From the NCBI RefSeq assembly GCF_900111875.1, contig NZ_FOJU01000002.1, forward strand, positions 661,842 through 725,841: DNA of 64,000 nucleotides, read 5' to 3'. The position numbers and the translations under genes are program-made. A model generated the notes under the pieces. That model ran no database searches. It saw only the letters and a program-made list of their open reading frames with translations, and was not told the DNA's origin. Source of the DNA: Poseidonocella pacifica. Lineage in GTDB: Bacteria; Pseudomonadota; Alphaproteobacteria; Rhodobacterales; Rhodobacteraceae. The stretch's first letter is position 1; each line of letters begins with the position of its first letter. This document shows positions 46,773-54,571 of the stretch, in pieces.

Positions 46773-47174
46773 TTACGCCGCCGAGATACGCGCTGCCGAC
46801 GGATGATCCAGGTCCGTCATTTCGATGGCATCGCGCAAACCGTCGGTGAGAAGACAGATCTCCTCGACGACAGTTGACGCGGGATCAAGGAGAGCGAAAC
46901 GTGCACTTTCCTCACTGTCCAGGTCGTCCACATTCTCCAGCGCGAGGATATTCACCAGCTCGTGCAGGTGGTGCATGTCACGCCGAGTGAGAGGGGCGGC
47001 CCGGGCGAGGGCGTCTGTTACTTCGAGGGCAAGGTGTTCGCCCCGTCGTCCGGCGAGGAGTTCCGCCGCGTGGATGAGCGCCTCTCGATGTTCCCCGGCA
47101 AAAACGCGCAGCGGTGCGGTCTCACCGAGGAGGGTGGGCAATACGATGTCGCAGAAACATTGTTCGTCGAACAT
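46773..47174 (-). CDS. Unknown small protein C of a three-member family
   Basis: A 133-residue protein beginning MFDEQCFCDIVLPTLLGE. It is more distant from A and B but keeps the spacing of helices (HAAELLAGRRGEHLALEVTDAL; VNILALENVDD; VEEICLLTDGLRDAI). GGAGA precedes the ATG at 47174. It is the first of the three genes and lies opposite the oriT-relaxase unit. Unknown function. Confidence 0.6.
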   Translation of the reverse strand: MFDEQCFCDIVLPTLLGETAPLRVFAGEHREALIHAAELLAGRRGEHLALEVTDALARAAPLTRRDMHHLHELVNILALENVDDLDSEESARFALLDPASTVVEEICLLTDGLRDAIEMTDLDHPSAARISAA

Positions 47175-47548
47175 AGCGATCTCCGTGTTCGAGGAGCCGG
47201 CAGATTGGCCGGTGTCAAGATTGTCCTGCTTTTAGCATCCCCTCCCGGCGTGCCTGTCTGGCCGGCTGTCTGATCCGGCTCTCGCCAAGGAGCCGGGTCG
47301 CGGCAGGCGGCCCTGAGCGCGCCCGCCACATTATCTTGTCGTGGGACTGCTGTTCGTCCGCGGGGGTCCAGGGGGACGTCATCCCCCTGGCCGGGGCTGG
47401 GGAGGCCCGAGCAGTGAGGGGTCCGGGGGGAGAGTGCGGAACGACTTCCCCCGGCCGCCGGAGGCGCCGGAGTGCAGGGGTGGCGAACGCCCTGCCGTTG
47501 TCCGCGCAGGACCGCCTCCCCGGCGTGAGGGGCCCTCGGAGAGCCGGC

Positions 47549-47601
47549 GCGTAGTGAGCTCCGAAGGGGCGGCTCGCACTACGCATAGTCGGACACTATG
47601 C
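47549..47601. other. Candidate origin of transfer (oriT) upstream of the MOBV relaxase
   Basis: Two adjoining inverted repeats stand 94 bases upstream of the relaxase gene: GCGTAGTG / CACTACGC (47549-47556 and 47577-47584), and GCATAGT / ACTATGC (47583-47601) with a five-base loop. MOBV relaxases nick next to such a hairpin, and the site usually lies just before the mob gene. The rest of the gap 47175-47694 is very GC-rich and holds no gene I can support. The nick base cannot be assigned. Confidence 0.6.
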
Positions 47602-47694
47602 CTTGTGCGCCCGCCTTCGGGGCGCGTCGCAGACATTTCCAGAGGTGCGCCCATCTTACCTATTTCCCCGTCGCCTCGAACAAAGGAGATGGCG

Positions 47695-49338
47695 ATGAAA
47701 GGTTATCAATTCGCGCGCATGGAGTCGTATTCGGTGCAGGGCGCGCCCGGGAAGAAATCCAATGAACCCAAGTTCCGGAAGAGCGGCGAGCGAGCCTGGA
47801 CAGCGCAAGAGGTGCTGGACGAAGCTGAACGGAAACCTTGGGCCTCGTTCCATGTCAATCCGGGCGGGCTGCCGCCGCAGATCCTGCCCGGGACCGTCAG
47901 CTCATTCGCCGCGGCGCGAGCGGCACATGAAGAAGCGTCGACGGTCAATGAGGTCTACGTCCGCAAGGGCAAGAAGGCGAAGCGAAAGCTGCGTTCTGAC
48001 GCCCGCACGCTCTATTCCTCGGTGGTGTCACTTCCCACGCTCACGGTGGATGCTCTGGCCGATCCCGAACTTCGAGAGGAATGCGTCGCTCTGCTCGCGG
48101 CGGCAATGGAGCATGAGAGGAAGACCGTCGAGAAGGCCGGTGGGGTTCTCCTGATGGGCGTCATTCACTGGGACGAGGATCATGTCCATGCGCATTACCT
48201 TGCAATCGAGCCCCAGCTTGGTCGGGTCGATGCGCTTCACCCCGGCAGAGCTGCCAAGATCGCGTTCAACGAGGCGCACGCGGCAGAGAAGGTGAAGGAC
48301 CCCAAGGCCGTGGGCCAAGGTGCGAACCGCGCCTACCGCGCAGCGATGAGTAAATGGCAGGACGATTTCTACGAAGAGGTCTTTGATGGCGCCGGTCTGC
48401 TCCGGTTCGGGCCCAAACGATGCCGCATGACACGTGCCGAGTATCAGAAGGCCCTGACGGTGAAAGACCGTCAGGCAAGGGATGAGAAGCGGAGGGCAGA
48501 AAGCGCGGCGAAGTTCAACGAGCAGGTCACGGCTATCGAAGGCGAGAAGACCGACCTCCTCCTCCGCGAAACCGAAGCAGCCAGACTGGCGGCGCAGGGC
48601 CAAGCGGAAATCACCCGTGCGGAAAAGCTTGCTTGCTCGGCCGCGGATAGGGCCAAGGCGCTGGAATGCGGGATGAGTGCCATCGAGGCACGCAAGATTG
48701 ACTACCGGCCCGCAACCGAGGAACGTCGGGAGGGGCTCGTGTACGGACCGAACGCGCCCGACGCAGAAGAAGACCGGCGCTCGCTCAAGAAGCGGATCAT
48801 GCCGGCGTTCGATCTGCTGCTCGGCTTCGCCCGCCGGGTCTTTGGGGTCCGCCAGCGTGAGGAGGCCCAGGAAGCGACGGCGGCAGAGCTGCGCCGCGGC
48901 GCGGCTGTTGTGGAAGCGGCGATGTCTCAGTCGCGACAGGTTGTCCCGGAGAGCTTGGCAGCACTGGCAGCTGGAGAAACGGCCCCCCTGGACGAGGAAA
49001 GCTTTCCCGGGGCCTGGGCGATACCGTCCGAGACAGAAACCGCTGCGCTTCGGACACGACTGGAAACCACGACAAATCTGGAGCTCAGGGCCGCATATCA
49101 AGCAACGCGCGATGCCATGCTCCTGACTGAAGAAGACGCCGCGCTTCGCGCGAATTACGTCAGAGGTGTGAAGGTGATCGAGTTGAATGCTGCGGAACGC
49201 GGGTTTGATCTCGAGACCGGTCGACAGGACGTGGAGAACGCCACGGACCCGAAAGTGGCGGCCCTTCACACCGATCAATTTCGCGAGCCGATCAAGGTCC
49301 TTTGGTTGTCTCCGGAGCGCGTTCGCAGGAGGACTTGA
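47695..49338 (+). CDS. MOBV-type relaxase (Mob/Pre-like mobilisation protein)
   Basis: A 547-residue protein that would nick oriT and pilot a strand into a recipient. The N-terminus (MKGYQFARMESYSVQG) and the metal-binding motif HWDEDHVHAHYLA (about 157-169; pattern HxDExxxHxH) are those of the MOBV/Pre family. The second half is a long charged coiled coil (about 265-340) and a further helical region. The ATG at 47695 was chosen because AAAGGAG is six bases upstream. No type IV secretion genes are present, so it would need a helper element. Confidence 0.82.
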   Translation: MKGYQFARMESYSVQGAPGKKSNEPKFRKSGERAWTAQEVLDEAERKPWASFHVNPGGLPPQILPGTVSSFAAARAAHEEASTVNEVYVRKGKKAKRKLRSDARTLYSSVVSLPTLTVDALADPELREECVALLAAAMEHERKTVEKAGGVLLMGVIHWDEDHVHAHYLAIEPQLGRVDALHPGRAAKIAFNEAHAAEKVKDPKAVGQGANRAYRAAMSKWQDDFYEEVFDGAGLLRFGPKRCRMTRAEYQKALTVKDRQARDEKRRAESAAKFNEQVTAIEGEKTDLLLRETEAARLAAQGQAEITRAEKLACSAADRAKALECGMSAIEARKIDYRPATEERREGLVYGPNAPDAEEDRRSLKKRIMPAFDLLLGFARRVFGVRQREEAQEATAAELRRGAAVVEAAMSQSRQVVPESLAALAAGETAPLDEESFPGAWAIPSETETAALRTRLETTTNLELRAAYQATRDAMLLTEEDAALRANYVRGVKVIELNAAERGFDLETGRQDVENATDPKVAALHTDQFREPIKVLWLSPERVRRRT

Positions 49339-49353
49339 GCGCCGGAATGAAGA

Positions 49354-49381
49354 AGAGCCGAGGTAGGGGCGCCTCGGCTCT
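49354..49381. terminator. Bidirectional terminator-like hairpin between the relaxase and kfrA-like genes
   Basis: A perfect ten-base stem AGAGCCGAGG / CCTCGGCTCT with an eight-base loop lies in the 49-base gap between the two convergent genes. There is no long T run on either side. Position and symmetry suggest it stops both transcripts. Confidence 0.65.
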
Positions 49382-49387
49382 GCCTAC

Positions 49388-50077
49388 TTATGCTGCCTCG
49401 TTGTCGAGATCACCGTCGTCCTTATCGCCTTGCTCGAGGTCTTCGTGCACCGCATCACCGCCATCGCCCGTGAGAGGCAGACCCTCCTCGCCCGCCGGAT
49501 CGCCGAAGAGCGGCATCTGGCACGCATCTTCAAGGTCGGTCGCCGCGTTCTTGTCCTCCTTGGCCGCCGCACGTGCGGCTTCCTGCCGACCGAGGAGCCG
49601 ACCCTCCAGTCCTGCGATGACCATCCGAAGATCTGCGACCTGCTCTTCGAGCTCCGCCTTAGCCGCCTCGGCCCCCTGGGCGCGAGCCTTCATCGTCTCC
49701 AGCTCGTCCTCAACGGTGCCGACATTGGTCTCCCATTCGTCCAGATGCTTGCGGAGCTCTGCTACTTCATTCGCATGTGCGCGCCGGCTCAACGCGGCCG
49801 CTTCGTCAGCGGCGCGAAACGCGGTCTCCCAGAGCGCGGTGGAAAGCTCCGCGACCTCATCCGGCATATCAGGAACCTTGCTTTCTGCTTGAGCGCGGGC
49901 TTCCTTCTCGGCGACGATAGCCTTGACGATCGGGGAGAGATCGCGGAACGAGCAACCTCCGATCTGCTCGCGAACGTTCGCATTCGTGATTGGTTTGCCG
50001 AGCTTTTCGAGCTCGATCACTGCCGCCTTGGCCTTCTTCTCCAGTGCAGCGTTCTTCTGATGGGTCTTGGTCGCCAT
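49388..50077 (-). CDS. KfrA-like DNA-binding coiled-coil protein
   Basis: A 229-residue protein. The N-terminal KfrA-type DNA-binding domain (about 5-60; ITNANVREQIGGCSFRDLSPIVKAIV) is followed by a long coiled coil to about residue 175 and an acidic tail. KfrA proteins bind repeats near their own promoter and help plasmid stability. The operator-like repeats at 50095-50152 just upstream fit this. Convergent with the relaxase gene; a plasmid-type accessory of the island. Confidence 0.8.
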   Translation of the reverse strand: MATKTHQKNAALEKKAKAAVIELEKLGKPITNANVREQIGGCSFRDLSPIVKAIVAEKEARAQAESKVPDMPDEVAELSTALWETAFRAADEAAALSRRAHANEVAELRKHLDEWETNVGTVEDELETMKARAQGAEAAKAELEEQVADLRMVIAGLEGRLLGRQEAARAAAKEDKNAATDLEDACQMPLFGDPAGEEGLPLTGDGGDAVHEDLEQGDKDDGDLDNEAA

Positions 50078-50094
50078 CTTTGGCTCCTACCTTT

Positions 50095-50152
50095 GGTAAT
50101 GGTAAGCGCCGGTATTACCGTTACCCGCGCTACCGCCCCGGCGGGGTGGTAG
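50095..50152. promoter_or_regulatory. Operator-like inverted repeats upstream of the kfrA-like gene
   Basis: Two inverted repeats lie side by side: GGTAATGGTA / TACCGTTACC (50095-50104 and 50116-50125, one mismatch) and CTACCGCCCC / GGGGTGGTAG (50130-50139 and 50143-50152, one mismatch). They begin 18 bases from the gene start, the expected place for self-regulation by KfrA. Binding is inferred. Confidence 0.55.
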
Positions 50153-50361
50153 GAAGTAATTGGGTTCGAGTACGAGTGGCGAAAAACAATTTTGCAGCGT
50201 CCCAAAGAATTTTTTCCCAATTATCCACCAAACAAATCAGAACAGCTGCAATGACCCAGTTTTGTATGCCTCGCTTCGGTCCCATGGCCGCCATCACGTA
50301 GACATTTCCGTTTCTCAGAAATCAGCCAATGTTCTGGGTTCTCCTGAAAAGAGGCTGCACA

Positions 50362-51386
50362 ATGATCAACGAGCTGAAGTCCGTCCGCAATGTCTGGAAG
50401 AAAATGCCAACGGAGCATCACGCGCGGGTCTTCCTGGAAAGAGCGATCTGGGGTGATGATCGCTTCTGCCCGCACTGCGGCAGCCTGAGGTCACGACCGC
50501 TCGCAGCGCTTCGGTGCGCTCTGGCCTCTACCAGTGTTCCGAGAAGGAGTGCCGCTGCCAGTTCACCGTAACTACGAAGACGCCGCTCCACGCGACCAAG
50601 CTCGATCTCCGGATCTGGATCGCGGCTATGTTCTTGGTGCTGACCTCTTCCAAGGCCATTTCGTCGGTCGTCATGGCGCGCATTCTGGGCGTCAACCAGA
50701 AGACCGCATGGAAATTGGGCCACGCTATTCGAGAACTAATGGACGACAGGGGGCGGGTTACCGGGCAGTTGTCCGGCGTGGTCGAGGTTGATGAAGCATT
50801 CATCGGGGGGAAGCCCAAGTTCCGTCGCGGGGCCAAGAACAAGCGCGGTCGAGGAACGAAGAAACCGATCGCCCTCGTTGCGGCTGTCCAAAATGGCCAG
50901 GCCCGGGCCATTCTCATCCCGAATGCGAAGGGGCGCACGATGAAACCCATCATGGAAGACTGGATCGATCCGAGTTCAATATTGGTCACGGACAAAAACC
51001 GTAGCTATCGAAAGATCGGCGGATCTTTCGCCGGCCACCTCACCGTGCAACACAACAAGCGACAATACTCCAACCGGAAAACGGGGGCGCATATCAACAC
51101 TGTTGAAGCTGTGAATGCCGTGGTGCAACGCGCACTAATCGGGGTGTATCACCGCCTTGGACGCAAGCACCTCCAGCGCTATCTCGACGAGATTTTGTGG
51201 CGGTGGAATCACCGGGTCCCCGAGACGAAGGTGCGAAAGCTGAAGTCCACCTCGGGGAAACCCTCGTCCGAAACCACGATGGTGTGGAAGCCGATCCCGG
51301 TGGTCGACCAGATGCGGGGCCTTCTGTGCGACGCCGTCGGACGCGAGTTGCGGCGCACCCCTGCCTGGGGCCTTCGACGGCCGTGA
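50362..51386 (+). pseudogene. IS1595-family (ISXO2-type) transposase, frameshifted
   Basis: The N-terminal part with WKKMPTEHHARVFLERAIWG and the zinc-ribbon half CPHCGS is in one frame from 50362. The rest, from about 50520 to 51386 (SGLYQCSEKECRCQFTVTT, GVVEVDEAFIGGK, LVTDKNRSYRKI, INTVEAVNAVVQRAL, YLDEILWRWNHR), is in another frame, so a one-base indel lies near 50490-50515 inside the zinc ribbon. The DDE-type catalytic core is otherwise intact. Clear terminal inverted repeats were not found. It sits between the KfrA-like and ATP-grasp genes. Probably inactive. Confidence 0.8.
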
Positions 51387-51491
51387 TCCCGTGCTCGCGT
51401 CGGGAGATCGGTCCGCGCCAACGGCGGGCGTTGGCTTCACCTTGCCGAAATGATCTTATGCCTCCAATACCCGAGCCGAGAAAGAGAAGCG

Positions 51492-52292
51492 ATGCAGTGG
51501 ATACTTCAGCAATTCGAGGACACGCAGAAACTCGCGGACGCGCTTGAACACCTCGGAATTCGATACTCCTGGCACAAAGTCGTGCCATTCGTTGGCGAGC
51601 TCATTCCCGAGCCGGACGTGCAAGACAAGCAGGCCGTCGTGATGTTCGGTTCCTACACGCTTTGGCGCTACGCCGAATCCAGGGGGTTCAAGCCGGGCGT
51701 ATTTCGGATTCGTCCGTTCGTCCATGAAGAGCCTTGGCAAGCCCATATGCTCAATGGTCCGGGCGCTCTCTTTCTGACAACCAAAGAGATCGCGACCAAG
51801 TTGTCGGACGATGATCGCGCCTGGTTCATTCGCCCTGTCTCGGACAGCAAGGAACAGGCGGGAGCCGTCAAGTCCTCCGCGGAAATCCTCAAGACCGCTC
51901 GCAAAGTCCTCTCACTCGACCCAGACGAGATTCCGAGTGGCTCGCTGCGCCACGACACCCTGATGATGCTGACGGCTCCGGCGCGGATACTCCAGGAATG
52001 GCGTATCTGGATCGTGAACGGTCAGGTCGTCACCTACTCCCTCTACAAGGACGGGACCCGGGTGACTTACCGCCATGAAATCGATCCCGATGCCCTCGAG
52101 TTTGCGCAATCTTTGGCGCGGTTGAATGAAGGCTACTCGCCAGCGTTTGTCATGGACATCTGCCGGACAGTGGATGGGTTGCGTCTTCTCGAAACGAACT
52201 GCATCAACGCTGCCGGCTTCTACGCGGCCGATCTGGTGAAGCTCGCCGAGGTGATCGACGGCATGGCGCGAGATCTTCAACCAGATTCATAG
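51492..52292 (+). CDS. ATP-grasp protein (R2K/DUF4343-like)
   Basis: A 266-residue protein (from ATG 51492). The C-terminal half is an ATP-grasp domain: EWRIWIVNGQVVTYSLYKDG with RIW/S-x-Y pattern, and the metal-binding end VMDICRTVDGLRLLETNCINAAGFY, where D, E and N replace the classical DxN set. It resembles the R2K clade (DUF4343), some members of which are predicted to act in conflict or tagging systems; substrate unknown. A Met at 51450 could add 14 residues but lacks a ribosome site. It lies just after the broken IS1595 element. Confidence 0.72.
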   Translation: MQWILQQFEDTQKLADALEHLGIRYSWHKVVPFVGELIPEPDVQDKQAVVMFGSYTLWRYAESRGFKPGVFRIRPFVHEEPWQAHMLNGPGALFLTTKEIATKLSDDDRAWFIRPVSDSKEQAGAVKSSAEILKTARKVLSLDPDEIPSGSLRHDTLMMLTAPARILQEWRIWIVNGQVVTYSLYKDGTRVTYRHEIDPDALEFAQSLARLNEGYSPAFVMDICRTVDGLRLLETNCINAAGFYAADLVKLAEVIDGMARDLQPDS

Positions 52293-52452
52293 CGTTGTCC
52301 GCTTGCTGTTTCAAGAAAGCCGGCGGCTTCGGCGGTTTGCGTTGCTTTTTTTCGTGGATATTAGGGAATTTTTTGGAGGTGTCCGCAAACCACGTTGGTG
52401 CGCTTCGTCATTTCGCAATAAGGCCTAAATTACTCCGCTTTTCCCGCGGAGG

Positions 52453-52680
52453 ATGCCCTTGCTACACCACGACTTTCGCCGATTTCTCGATACCCTCGAT
52501 CGCTTGAACCCGGCCCAGATCGAGGACGCCCAATCGAAGCACCGACAAACCAAGACTACCATTACCCCTTCTGCGGCGACGAGCGTCGACAGAAGTGGGG
52601 CCGCTCCCGGGCCAAGGTCCACCGCGACAGCTGCACTGCTGCCAAAAGACCCGTTCGGGCAGACCGGGTAGCGCCATCGA
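52453..52680 (+). pseudogene. Remnant of an IS1595-type transposase N-terminus
   Basis: The start (DFRRFLDTLDRLNPAQIEDAQ) is like the N-terminal helices of IS1595 transposases. The zinc-ribbon half (FCGDERRQKWGRSRAKVHRDSC, in parts) continues in another frame, and nothing of the catalytic core remains. The rest of the gap 52293-52926 holds no gene that I can support. This is a second, different IS1595 remnant within 2 kb of the first. Confidence 0.55.
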
Positions 52681-52926
52681 CCGACCAGCAGGAATCGCGC
52701 AAGGGTTCTCGCGAATGGGCCCGGTACTTCGCAAATCCGAAGACGGTCGCACCGCCGCCCCGCCCCAGGTGGGGGGGACTTCACAATGCAGAGGCTGAAG
52801 ATGATGCGAGGCCTCTCGAAGTGGCAGATGCTGCGGCGGACATGAATGGCCCGTATTGTTTCCTTACAACTACAAGAGAACACTTATCCCTTGAGGTAAC
52901 TAACGACTCGGTCTATATTTACCCTT

Positions 52927-53265
52927 ATGGATAACAATAGCCCCGAACTCGATACCATTTTCCTTGCTTTCGCGGACAGCACCCGCAGGGCGGTCTTACG
53001 ACGGCTTGGCGATGGCCCAGCCTCGGTCAGCGATCTGGCCGCGCCCTTCGATATGGCGCTGCCACCGTTTATGAAACACATCCGAACGCTGGAAAACGCG
53101 GGCCTTATCACAACCGAAAAGGTAGGCCGCGTCAGAACCTGCGAACTCAATCCAGAAAAATATGCGGCTGTCGAGGACTGGCTCAAGGAACAGCGCCAGC
53201 AATGGGCATCGCGCTACCGGAAACTCGATCAACTGCTCAAACAACTAAAGGAAAAAGACAAATGA
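52927..53265 (+). CDS. ArsR-family transcriptional regulator
   Basis: A 112-residue winged-helix regulator. AFADSTRRAVLRRLGDGPASVSDLAAPFDMALPPFMKHIRTLENAGLITTEKVGRVR (in parts, about 14-70) is the ArsR fold with the recognition helix. There is no metal-binding Cys pair. The stop overlaps the next gene (ATGA). This ArsR-SRPBCC pair is a common self-contained two-gene unit. Confidence 0.88.
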   Translation: MDNNSPELDTIFLAFADSTRRAVLRRLGDGPASVSDLAAPFDMALPPFMKHIRTLENAGLITTEKVGRVRTCELNPEKYAAVEDWLKEQRQQWASRYRKLDQLLKQLKEKDK

Positions 53266-53762
53266 AACCCGATCTCCACTTCAGTTTTCAGACGGACATG
53301 CAGAGCAATCGACTTACCATCCGGCGCGAGTTCGACGCACCCAAGGACTTGGTGTGGGACTGCTATACCAAGGCGGAACTGCTGGACCAGTGGTTCGCTC
53401 CCGAACCTTTCACGGCCAAAACCAAATCCATGGCATTTGAGGAAGGCGGGCATTGGCATTTCGCCATGGTCGATCCTGACGGAAATGAACACTGGGTCCG
53501 CTTCGACTATAAGAGCATTACGCCGAAGGACGGCTATCGCGCGCAAGACGCCTTCAGTGACGCGAACGGCAGCATCAATCGCGACATGCCCGTATCGACC
53601 TGGGATGTGACGTTCGAGGACGCATCCCCGCGCACGCTCGTCCAGATTAACTCGACCTACGAGACGCCCGAGGCGCTCCAAGAGGTGATCGACATGGGCA
53701 TGAAGGAAGGCATGGAAGCCACCCTCTCCGGTCTCGACAGGCTGCTTGCGAAGCTGAGCTGA
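53262..53762 (+). CDS. SRPBCC/AHSA1-family protein
   Basis: A 166-residue START-like protein of the AHSA1 family. The pattern TIRREFDAPKDLVWDCYTKAELLDQWFAPEPF begins the fold, W-rich and G-rich strands follow (GGHWHFAMVDPDGNEHW), and the last helix is GMKEGMEATLSGLDRLLAKL. Such proteins bind hydrophobic ligands; the ligand is unknown. Translation is coupled to the ArsR gene. Confidence 0.87.
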   Translation: MKPDLHFSFQTDMQSNRLTIRREFDAPKDLVWDCYTKAELLDQWFAPEPFTAKTKSMAFEEGGHWHFAMVDPDGNEHWVRFDYKSITPKDGYRAQDAFSDANGSINRDMPVSTWDVTFEDASPRTLVQINSTYETPEALQEVIDMGMKEGMEATLSGLDRLLAKLS

Positions 53763-53923
53763 GCTGAGCAGGAGCAGGAGCCAAAGCGGACCAACACAGG
53801 TTGCGGACACCCCCAAGATTTTTTTCGGACCCGGCGCGGTCGATCCGTCGGAGGGCATCGTGGCGGGCGCCCGCCCTGCCGGTGATGTCCGGCAGGCACT
53901 TAGGCCGAATGATCATGCGGCGC

Positions 53924-54260
53924 TCAGGTGACATAGCGGCCCTCTTCCGTCATTTCGGCCATGGCGAGGCCGGCCACTGTCTTGAGCGTCGGCGCGACGG
54001 TGGTGGCGCGGCCGCGCAGGAAGGTGCGGGCGACTATTTCGGCGTCGGCCTCACCCAGGTCCTCCAGTGCGTCACGGACGGCGGCGATTTGGTCGGGCAG
54101 CGATTTCGGCCAAGGGGGCCTTGGCGGCGGCGATATCGAGTTTGCCGGTCCGGGCCTCGGCAGCGCGGCCATCCGGGTCCTGGTAGTCGGGACGGAGCCA
54201 GCGGACATGGCCGCGGGCCTCTTCCTCGGCACGCGCGTGATTGAGGGCGGCAGGACACTT
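53924..54260 (-). pseudogene. C-terminal remnant of a class I SAM-dependent DNA methyltransferase
   Basis: On the minus strand the tail pattern of a large restriction-type DNA methyltransferase can be followed across two frames. ALNHARAEEEARGHVRWLRPDYQDP (54245-54180, in parts) is in one frame; after a frameshift near 54120, PPWPKSLPDQIAAVRDALEDLG and FLRGRATTVAPTLKTVAGLAMAEMTEEGRYV run to a stop at 53924. The catalytic part is missing. It is a decayed relic of a restriction-modification gene in the island. Confidence 0.55.
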
Positions 54261-54405
54261 CAGGATGGTGTCCTCAAAGGCACGGCTTCCCCGCCGTCCG
54301 TGACGCAGTTGGATGTGGGGCGCGTCCTCCGCCGGCAGGAGGCTCAGCTGTTCTGCTTCGGCCTTGGGACCGGCTTCCTGCTTGGCCTCCACGACGAAGC
54401 CCGCG

Positions 54406-54570
54406 TCAGTAGAGATCGGTTCGCCGGCGCCCACGGGCGACGGTGTGGGTCTCGGTGACCGAGCGCTCGAACCGATAATGGTTGGTCTGGCCGTCGCTTT
54501 GCGCCGGTTTCGGGCGCGCGAGGACGTGGACATCGGAGAGCTCGCCCGCGAAACTCTGGAAATTGGACAT
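54406..54570 (-). CDS. Unknown 54-residue protein directly after the replication primase gene
   Basis: The ATG at 54570 lies one base after the primase stop (TGAgATG), so the two could be coupled. The sequence starts MSNFQSFAGELSDVHVLARPK and has no known motif. It borders the methyltransferase relic, so it might instead be part of the same decayed region. Reported because of its position; low certainty. Confidence 0.35.
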   Translation of the reverse strand: MSNFQSFAGELSDVHVLARPKPAQSDGQTNHYRFERSVTETHTVARGRRRTDLY

Positions 54571-54571
54571 C

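Noticed and set aside
50362..51386. Programmed frameshift in the IS1595 transposase
   Set aside because: The family normally uses one frame, and the shift lies in the zinc ribbon without a slippery string; it is taken as decay.
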